This document shows, piece by piece, positions 6,362 through 10,858 of a stretch of 10,858 nt of DNA. The translations under genes and the position numbers were made by a program. Below the pieces are notes generated by a model that saw only the letters and a program-made list of their open reading frames with translations, did no database searches and had not been told where the DNA came from. Source of the DNA: JBOGFC01 sp050742155 (lineage in GTDB: Bacteria; Actinomycetota; Acidimicrobiia; Spongiisociales; JALYHC01); the NCBI GenBank assembly GCA_050742155.1, contig JBOGFC010000043.1, positions 1-10,858 on the forward strand, given 5' to 3'. Every line of letters starts with the position of its first letter. The first letter of the stretch is position 1.

Positions 6362-7354
6362 GTGAAGGTCCTGGTCGCCGACGACAGCCCGGTCCTGCGA
6401 GCCGCCGTCGCCAAGCTGTTGGTGGAGGCCGGCTACGAGGCGGTCACCGCCGAGAACGGGATCGAGGCCATCCAGCGCTTCTACGCGGATCTGCCCGACC
6501 TGATGCTGCTCGACATCCAGATGCCCAGGATGAACGGCTACGTCGTCTGCCGGCTGGTCAAAGAAGACTGGTCGGTGGCCCATGTCCCGGTGCTGATCCT
6601 CACCGCCCGCAACTCGGCCGAGGACCGCTACTGGGCCCAGAAGTCCGGGGCGGACGGATACCTCACCAAAGAATCCCTCGGGGAGCATCTGCTGCCGGCC
6701 ATCCAGTCATCGCTGGCCAGCCGGGCCCTCTCCGAGCTGAGCCGGGATGAGCTACCCCGCCGGGCCCTGGACGAGAACGAAGTGCTCTCTCGGGTGTGCG
6801 ACATGCTCGACCGCAAGCTGTTCGAGGCCACCATCGTCAATGACATCACCACCATGGGCGCCCGGGCCCTGGACCTGCGTACCACCATCGAGCAGATGCT
6901 GGTCATCGTGCGGCGCTTCGTCGAATACGACCTGGCCGGTGTGCTGCTGACCGCCGAGCGGCGACTGGCCTTCCGGTGCGACCGGCCGGTGAGCGGGGCC
7001 GACCTGAGCCAGTTCCGGGCGCTGGCGGCCGGGCACCTGCAGCAACTGGCCGGGGTGGACCTCAGCCCGGAGGAGGTGGGGATCTGGCGCCTGGACGGCG
7101 AGGAGATCCTCAACGCATCTTCCGACGCTGGCGGCTGGCCTTCCTTTTTCGCCATGCCGCTGCGCGCCCGGGGCGAGGTGCTGGGCGTGCTGGTGATGGG
7201 CTCGCAGAAGCCCGGCACCTTCGGCGAGGCCGGTCCACGGATCCTACGCATGATCGAGTATCCGATGGCCACCGTCTTGGAGTCGGCCCAGCACCACCAA
7301 AAGCTGATCGAGCAGGAGGCCCGCCTCAGCCTGTCATCGCTGATGGAGGAGTAG
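6362..7354 (+). CDS. Response regulator with receiver and GAF domains
   Basis: This 330-residue protein opens with a canonical receiver (about 1-120): the acidic pair in KVLVADDSP, phosphoacceptor D51 in MLLDIQMPRMNGY, T81 and K103 in GYLTKES. After a linker, residues about 140-315 resemble a GAF sensor domain, with a long N-terminal helix and the closing strands FFAMPLRARGEVLGVLVMG. The C-terminus is a short helix ending SLSSLMEE, with no DNA-binding, GGDEF or phosphatase domain. It probably accepts phosphate from the hybrid kinase encoded just upstream and passes the signal through protein contact. GTG 6362 is preceded by GGAG (6350-6353) at 8 nt. The 94-bp gap from the kinase gene holds no other signal I can see. 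The TAG stop overlaps the left end of the inverted-repeat element at 7352, so the original C-terminus may have been altered. Confidence 0.85.
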   Translation: MKVLVADDSPVLRAAVAKLLVEAGYEAVTAENGIEAIQRFYADLPDLMLLDIQMPRMNGYVVCRLVKEDWSVAHVPVLILTARNSAEDRYWAQKSGADGYLTKESLGEHLLPAIQSSLASRALSELSRDELPRRALDENEVLSRVCDMLDRKLFEATIVNDITTMGARALDLRTTIEQMLVIVRRFVEYDLAGVLLTAERRLAFRCDRPVSGADLSQFRALAAGHLQQLAGVDLSPEEVGIWRLDGEEILNASSDAGGWPSFFAMPLRARGEVLGVLVMGSQKPGTFGEAGPRILRMIEYPMATVLESAQHHQKLIEQEARLSLSSLMEE

Positions 7355-7514
7355 TGCCCCGTCACGCAACGTTTGCCGCGTTCAGGGCGGCCAGGACCGC
7401 CGTCGGCTGCGTCCTCGTCCTCGACGCACCACCGGTGCGCCTTCGTCCTGCGTCCTTGCCGACGACGCTCCTGACTCGCCCGGAACATCAGCAACGTCAC
7501 GAGACGGGGCACTA
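7352..7514. mobile_element. MITE-like 163-bp inverted-repeat element with TA ends
   Basis: The ends are perfect 12-bp inverted repeats, TAGTGCCCCGTC (7352-7363) and GACGGGGCACTA (7503-7514). The arms keep pairing imperfectly (by eye about three-quarters of bases) all the way to a central hairpin CGCACC (7425-7430) / GGTGCG (7434-7439) with loop ACC, at the exact midpoint. The element is therefore a single long palindrome. No protein is encoded. The outermost bases on both sides are TA, matching the TA target duplication of IS630/Tc1-mariner transposons, whose non-autonomous derivatives are short palindromes of this size. Alternatively it is a structured RNA or a bidirectional terminator. It lies between the receiver-GAF gene and pcrA. 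Confidence 0.6.
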
Positions 7515-7520
7515 GGGTCA

Positions 7521-7540
7521 CCTGCGGCCACCCGCAACCG
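7521..7540 (+). repeat. Copy B of a short hairpin repeat before pcrA
   Basis: This 20-base segment begins CCTGCGGC and ends AACCG. It differs from the copy at 4104-4123 at only three positions. It can form TGCGG (7523-7527) / CCGCA (7532-7536) with a four-base loop. In copy A the outer pair becomes T-G, so the stem is kept while the loop differs, which suggests a structure-bearing intergenic motif. It starts 7 bp after the MITE-like element. Confidence 0.35.
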
Positions 7541-7545
7541 TCATC

Positions 7546-7564
7546 GGGCCGCCGCAAGCGGCCC
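7546..7564. promoter_or_regulatory. Perfect inverted repeat in the pcrA promoter
   Basis: GGGCCGC (7546-7552) and GCGGCCC (7558-7564) form a perfect 7-bp inverted repeat around CGCAA. It ends one base before the -10 box TACACT and would cover the expected -35 and spacer. It could be an operator for a dimeric regulator. A terminator for upstream transcription is less likely because no T-run follows. Confidence 0.35.
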
Positions 7565-7565
7565 C

Positions 7566-7571
7566 TACACT
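7566..7571 (+). promoter_or_regulatory. -10 box of the pcrA promoter (leaderless)
   Basis: TACACT fits TANNNT and lies 7 nt before the GTG start of pcrA at 7579. The intervening bases are pyrimidine-rich and contain no Shine-Dalgarno sequence, so the transcript is probably leaderless. No clear -35 is visible. Confidence 0.45.
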
Positions 7572-7578
7572 CCCCCTC

Positions 7579-9783
7579 GTGAGCGTCTCCGAGTCCGCAC
7601 TCTTCGCCGACCTCAACCCTGCCCAGCGAGAGGCGGTAGCCGCCGTGGACGGCCCGGTGCTCGTGGTGGCCGGGGCGGGCTCGGGGAAGACCCGGGTGCT
7701 CACCTATCGGGTGGCCCATCTCATCCACGACCTGGGGGTCTCGCCCTTCTCGATCCTGGCCATCACCTTCACCAACAAGGCGGCCGACGAGATGAAAGCG
7801 CGGGTGGAAGCGCTGGTGGGCAAGGTGGCCCGGGCGATGTGGGTCTCCACCTTTCACTCCGCCTGCGTGCGGATACTACGGCGGGAGGCTTCCCGGCTCG
7901 GCTATCGATCCTCGTTCAGCATCTACGACGATGCCGATTCTCTCCGGCTCATCACCTTCTGCCTCAACGAGCTGGATCTGGATCACAAGCGCTTCCCCCC
8001 GCGCAGCTTGCGGGCGGCCATCTCCCACGCCAAGAACGCACTGGTGGACTACGAGTCGTTTGCCGCCCGGGAGGACGGATTCTTCCACCAGCGGGTGGCG
8101 GAGGTCTACCGGCTCTACCAGCAGCGCCTGCTGGAAGCCTCGGCCATGGACTTCGACGACCTGCTGATGGTGACCGTGGAGCTGTTCGGGGCCTTTCCGG
8201 AGGCCTTGGCCCATTACCAGGAGCGGTTCCGCTACATCATGGTGGACGAGTATCAGGACACTAACCACGCCCAATACGTGCTGGTCAACCAGCTGGCCGC
8301 CCGTCACCGAAACCTGTGCGTGGTGGGAGATCTGGACCAGGCCATCTACGCCTTCAGGGGCGCCGACATGCGCAACATCCTCGAGTTCGAACGGGACCAT
8401 CCCGACGCCCGGGTGGTGGTGCTGGACCGCAACTACCGGTCCACCGAGACCATCCTCGAGGCGGCCAACGCGATCATCGTCAACAACCTGCAGCGCAAGC
8501 CCAAGCGCCTCTGGACCGACCGGGGCCGGGGGGAGCCGCTGGTGCGCTACGAGGCGGAGGACGAGCACGACGAGGCGGCCTTCGTGGCCGAGGAGATGGG
8601 CCGCTTGGAGGAGGCCGGCTATCGCCTATCCGATCTGGCGGTCTTCTACCGGACCAACGCCCAGAGCCGGGTGCTGGAGGAGATCTTCGTGCGCTACGGC
8701 ATCCCCTACAAGGTGGTGGGCGGTGTCAAGTTCTATGACCGCAAGGAGGTGAAGGACGCCTTGGCCTACCTGCGGGTGCTGGTCAACCCGGACGACCAGG
8801 TGGCCCTGAAGCGGATCGTCAATGTGCCCAAGCGGGGGATCGGCGAGACCTCGGTGGCCCACCTGGAGCGCTTTTCCCAGGAGCGGTCCATCTCCCTCTA
8901 CGAGGCGTTGCAAAAGGCCGACGATGTGCCCCAGCTCACCCCCCGCGCCCAGCGGCAAGTGAAGGAGTTCCTGGCGTTGGTGGACCTGCTCCGAGAGCGG
9001 GCCGAGGCCGGGCCCAAGGCCACCGTGGAGGCGGTGCTGGCCGACACCGGCTACCTGGCCGAGGTGGAGGCGGAGCGTACCATCGAGGCGCTGGGCCGGG
9101 TAGAGAACCTGCGAGAGCTGGTCTCGGTGGCCGAGGAGTTCGAGTCTCGCGACTTCGAGGAGCAAGAGGCCTCGGGCTTGCGGCGCCTGGAGCTCTTCCT
9201 GGAATCGGTCAGTCTGGTCTCCGACATCGACGAGCTGGACGAGGCCCTCGAGGCGGCCACTCTCATGACCCTCCACAACGCCAAGGGGCTCGAGTATCCG
9301 GTGGTGTTCATGGTCGGGATGGAGGATGGAGTGTTCCCGCACGTCCGCTCGCTGGGCGACCCGGACCAGCTCGAGGAGGAGCGCCGGCTCTGCTACGTAG
9401 GGGTGACCCGGGCCATGGACCGCCTCTACCTGGCCAGCGCCCAGAGCCGAAACCTGTGGGGAGGGAGCAACTTCAATGCCCCGAGCCGGTTCCTCTCCGA
9501 GCTCCCCGAAGAGCTGGCGGTGGCCGTCAAGCGCCTCCGCCGCCCGGAGCTGGAGCGAAGCAGCCCGCGTCCCTCTCTTAGCGCCCGCCAGGTGAGCCGA
9601 GGCGATCGGGTCCGGCACGAGAGATGGGGAGCCGGGACGGTGAAGGAGGTCAGGGGCGGAGACGAGCGGGCCGAGGTGGTGGTCGACTTCGAGACGGTGG
9701 GGGAGAAACGGCTGGCCCTCTCCTGGGCCCCCCTGGAGCTGGAGTCCCCTCCCCCTGCCCCCTCCCGGCGGGAGGGGGAGTGA
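7579..9783 (+). CDS. pcrA: ATP-dependent DNA helicase PcrA/UvrD (SF1A)
   Basis: The 734-residue protein is a 3'-5' superfamily 1A helicase acting in nucleotide excision repair, replication restart and removal of stalled RNA polymerase. Motifs appear in order: Q-motif LNPAQREAV (12-20), Walker A GAGSGKT (32-38), Ia ITFTNKAADEMK, Walker B DEYQD (223-227), III GDLDQAIYAFRGAD, IV LDRNYRSTETIL, V LMTLHNAKGLEYPVVF and VI EERRLCYVGVTRAMDRLYL. The C-terminal segment from about residue 672 (SRGDRVRHERWGAGTV) is the Tudor-like domain that contacts RNA polymerase. Length and motif set are normal for PcrA. GTG 7579 follows a -10 box by 7 nt and gives the expected N-terminus. The last residues (SPPPAPSRREGE) are encoded by a C/G palindrome and look like a recent extension. 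The TGA stop overlaps the GTG of the next gene. Confidence 0.96.
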   Translation: MSVSESALFADLNPAQREAVAAVDGPVLVVAGAGSGKTRVLTYRVAHLIHDLGVSPFSILAITFTNKAADEMKARVEALVGKVARAMWVSTFHSACVRILRREASRLGYRSSFSIYDDADSLRLITFCLNELDLDHKRFPPRSLRAAISHAKNALVDYESFAAREDGFFHQRVAEVYRLYQQRLLEASAMDFDDLLMVTVELFGAFPEALAHYQERFRYIMVDEYQDTNHAQYVLVNQLAARHRNLCVVGDLDQAIYAFRGADMRNILEFERDHPDARVVVLDRNYRSTETILEAANAIIVNNLQRKPKRLWTDRGRGEPLVRYEAEDEHDEAAFVAEEMGRLEEAGYRLSDLAVFYRTNAQSRVLEEIFVRYGIPYKVVGGVKFYDRKEVKDALAYLRVLVNPDDQVALKRIVNVPKRGIGETSVAHLERFSQERSISLYEALQKADDVPQLTPRAQRQVKEFLALVDLLRERAEAGPKATVEAVLADTGYLAEVEAERTIEALGRVENLRELVSVAEEFESRDFEEQEASGLRRLELFLESVSLVSDIDELDEALEAATLMTLHNAKGLEYPVVFMVGMEDGVFPHVRSLGDPDQLEEERRLCYVGVTRAMDRLYLASAQSRNLWGGSNFNAPSRFLSELPEELAVAVKRLRRPELERSSPRPSLSARQVSRGDRVRHERWGAGTVKEVRGGDERAEVVVDFETVGEKRLALSWAPLELESPPPAPSRREGE
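9747..9780. repeat. C/G palindrome encoding the PcrA tail and holding the mgtC ribosome binding site
   Basis: CCCCCTCCC (9758-9766) and GGGAGGGGG (9770-9778) form a perfect 9-bp stem with loop GGC, preceded by another C-rich run (9746-9755). Its design resembles the REP-like repeat at 130-180 and dispersed high-GC intergenic repeats generally. It encodes the low-complexity end of PcrA. The GGAGG within its 3' arm is the only ribosome binding site for the following gene, which starts at 9780, so the folded RNA would hide that site. Confidence 0.55.
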
Positions 9784-10421
9784 ACCTCTTCGACGCCATC
9801 GCCCGCCTGGGCATGGCGGCTCTTTTGTCAGGGGTGGTGGGCTTCGAGCGGGAGGCCGCCCAGAAGGCGGCCGGGCTGCGCACCCATATCCTGGTGGGTC
9901 TGGGGGCGGCCCTCTTCGGTCTCCTGTCCCTCGAGGGCTTCCGGGCCCCCGACCCCTCCCGCATCGCCGCCCAGGTGGTGACCGGCATCGGCTTCCTGGG
10001 TGCGGGGGCCATCTTCAGGGAGGGCCGCCTGGTGCGGGGACTGACCACCGCCGCCGGCCTGTGGACGGTGGCCGCCATCGGTCTGGCGGCCGGCGCGGCC
10101 ATGTACGCGGTGGCCGTCGCCGCCACCGTGGTGACCCTGATCGTGCTGTACGGGCTGCGCTACGTCGATCGGATCGTGGCGGCCCGGACCGAGCAGTCGG
10201 CGGTGCCTTTCGAAGTGAAGCTGGCGGACTTCTCGCGGCTGGGCGAGGTGCTCGAGGCGGCCGCCCGGATCCTCGAGGAGCCGGTGGAGCAGGTCCGCTA
10301 CCTCTCGGCCGAGGAAGGCACCGCCATCGTCCGCTTCCAGGTACGAGCCGACGAGATCGCCGAGCTCTCGGCCATCCTCACCACCCTCGAGGGCGTCCAG
10401 TCCGCCGAGGCGGCCGACTGA
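9780..10421 (+). CDS. MgtC/SapB family membrane protein
   Basis: The 213-residue protein matches the MgtC/SapB family. A first hydrophobic helix ends in the hallmark GFERE (21-25). It is followed by GLRTHILVGLGAALF (32-46), GIGFLGAGAIFREG (69-82) and VRGLTTAAGLWTVAAIGLAAG (85-105), then another hydrophobic stretch to about residue 126. The C-terminal part (about 140-213) is a soluble ACT-like domain common in longer family members. Some members help pathogens survive in low magnesium or in macrophages and modulate the F-type ATP synthase; most environmental homologues have no known role. GTG 9780 overlaps the pcrA stop as GTGA, and a GGAGG (9771-9775) lies 4 nt upstream inside the palindrome. 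ATG 9813 would delete most of the first helix. Cotranscription with a helicase gene is functionally unexplained. Confidence 0.9.
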   Translation: MNLFDAIARLGMAALLSGVVGFEREAAQKAAGLRTHILVGLGAALFGLLSLEGFRAPDPSRIAAQVVTGIGFLGAGAIFREGRLVRGLTTAAGLWTVAAIGLAAGAAMYAVAVAATVVTLIVLYGLRYVDRIVAARTEQSAVPFEVKLADFSRLGEVLEAAARILEEPVEQVRYLSAEEGTAIVRFQVRADEIAELSAILTTLEGVQSAEAAD

Positions 10422-10456
10422 GGGAACGTAGAGGCGCAGCCACTTGACCGGGTGGC

Positions 10457-10858
10457 CTACTCCGGCAGGTGCCAGCCGCGAGGCTGGATGAGCGCCTCGG
10501 CCTCCTTCGGTCCCCAGGAGCCGTGCGGGTAAGCGTGAAGCTCTGGTGGGTCGGCCAATACCGCGGCTACCGCCTCCCAGGTCTCCTCGATCCCTTCGGC
10601 GTCGAGGAAGAGCGTGCGGTCTCCGACCAGGGCGTCGTGGAGGAGCCGCTCGTAGGCCTGGATGAACTCGGATCCGAAGGAGCCCTGGTACTTGAACTCC
10701 ATCTTGGCCCGGCCCAGCTGGAGGGCGAAGCCGGGCATCTTGGCCATGAAGGCCAGCGAGACCCCTTCTCGGGGCCCCAGCTCCAGCGTGAGGTGGTCGG
10801 GCTCGAAGCCCTCCAGCTGCGCGTCGGGGAAGAGCTGGCGGGGGGGCTCGGCGAAGGC
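10457..10858 (-). CDS. zwf: Glucose-6-phosphate 1-dehydrogenase, C-terminal fragment
   Basis: The last 133 codons are present and the gene continues past the right edge. The reading contains FMAKMPGFALQLGRAKMEFKY, then EFIQAYERLLHDALVGDRTLF and YPHGSWGPKEAEALI, and ends GWHLPE. These match the C-terminal domain of G6PD: the beta-sheet dimer interface, the AYERLLxDAxxGDxTLF helix and the GSWGP motif near the end. The enzyme oxidises glucose 6-phosphate to 6-phosphogluconolactone and provides NADPH in the oxidative pentose phosphate pathway. The catalytic His and coenzyme-binding fold lie outside the window. The gene converges with the MgtC-family gene across 35 bp, which holds only a weak 5-bp inverted repeat (10439-10443 / 10452-10456) and no clear terminator. 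Confidence 0.95.
   Translation of the reverse strand, partial: AFAEPPRQLFPDAQLEGFEPDHLTLELGPREGVSLAFMAKMPGFALQLGRAKMEFKYQGSFGSEFIQAYERLLHDALVGDRTLFLDAEGIEETWEAVAAVLADPPELHAYPHGSWGPKEAEALIQPRGWHLPE

Noticed and set aside
7352..7514. Coding exon continuing from the receiver-GAF gene, or a small gene inside the palindrome
   Set aside because: Open frames here are by-products of the palindrome. Their translations are rich in Arg, Ala and Thr, match no family, and lack a ribosome binding site.
10422..10456. Terminator between the convergent mgtC and zwf genes
   Set aside because: Only a 5-bp inverted repeat with an eight-base loop and no T-run is present, which is too weak to call.

Overview
This window comes from a high-GC bacterium, most likely an actinobacterium. 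An uncultured Acidimicrobiia-like lineage is my guess, but the sequence alone does not prove it. The indications are strongly GC-biased codons, a CBS-less GuaB3-type IMP dehydrogenase homologue next to guaA, an actinobacterial-style PcrA/UvrD helicase, and TANNNT -10 boxes placed 6-8 nt before start codons that lack a Shine-Dalgarno sequence (leaderless genes).

Layout. Positions 1-115 hold the N-terminus of a DUF554 membrane protein (minus strand), preceded by a GC-rich palindromic repeat (130-180). Positions 186-1300 are trpS with a complete transcription-attenuation leader: an extended -10, a 12-residue leader peptide with three consecutive Trp codons, an antiterminator and a terminator with a U-tract ending just before the trpS ribosome binding site. 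Positions 1393-4097 are guaB3-guaA, a two-gene purine operon overlapping by ATGA. Positions 4183-7354 encode two signalling proteins: a CheA-type hybrid (HPt, HATPase, CheW-like, receiver) and a separate receiver-GAF protein. Positions 7352-7514 form one large imperfect hairpin with 12-bp perfect ends bounded by TA, resembling a miniature inverted-repeat transposable element. Positions 7579-10421 are pcrA and an MgtC/SapB membrane protein overlapping by GTGA, with the mgtC ribosome binding site inside a palindrome. Positions 10457-10858 are the C-terminus of glucose-6-phosphate dehydrogenase (minus strand, convergent).

How the parts work together. Most genes are housekeeping: tRNA charging, GMP synthesis, DNA repair and NADPH supply. 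The regulated part is trpS, whose leader appears built to read the level of charged tRNA-Trp, the product of the enzyme itself. The hybrid kinase and the receiver-GAF protein probably form a phosphorelay, but no chemoreceptor, CheW, CheR or CheB gene lies here, so the input and output are unknown.

The strongest regulatory signals are the trpS attenuator, the MITE-like hairpin that supplies part of the stop codon of the receiver-GAF gene, and the hairpin sequestering the mgtC start region. I found no tRNA, rRNA, CRISPR array, phage gene or transposase.
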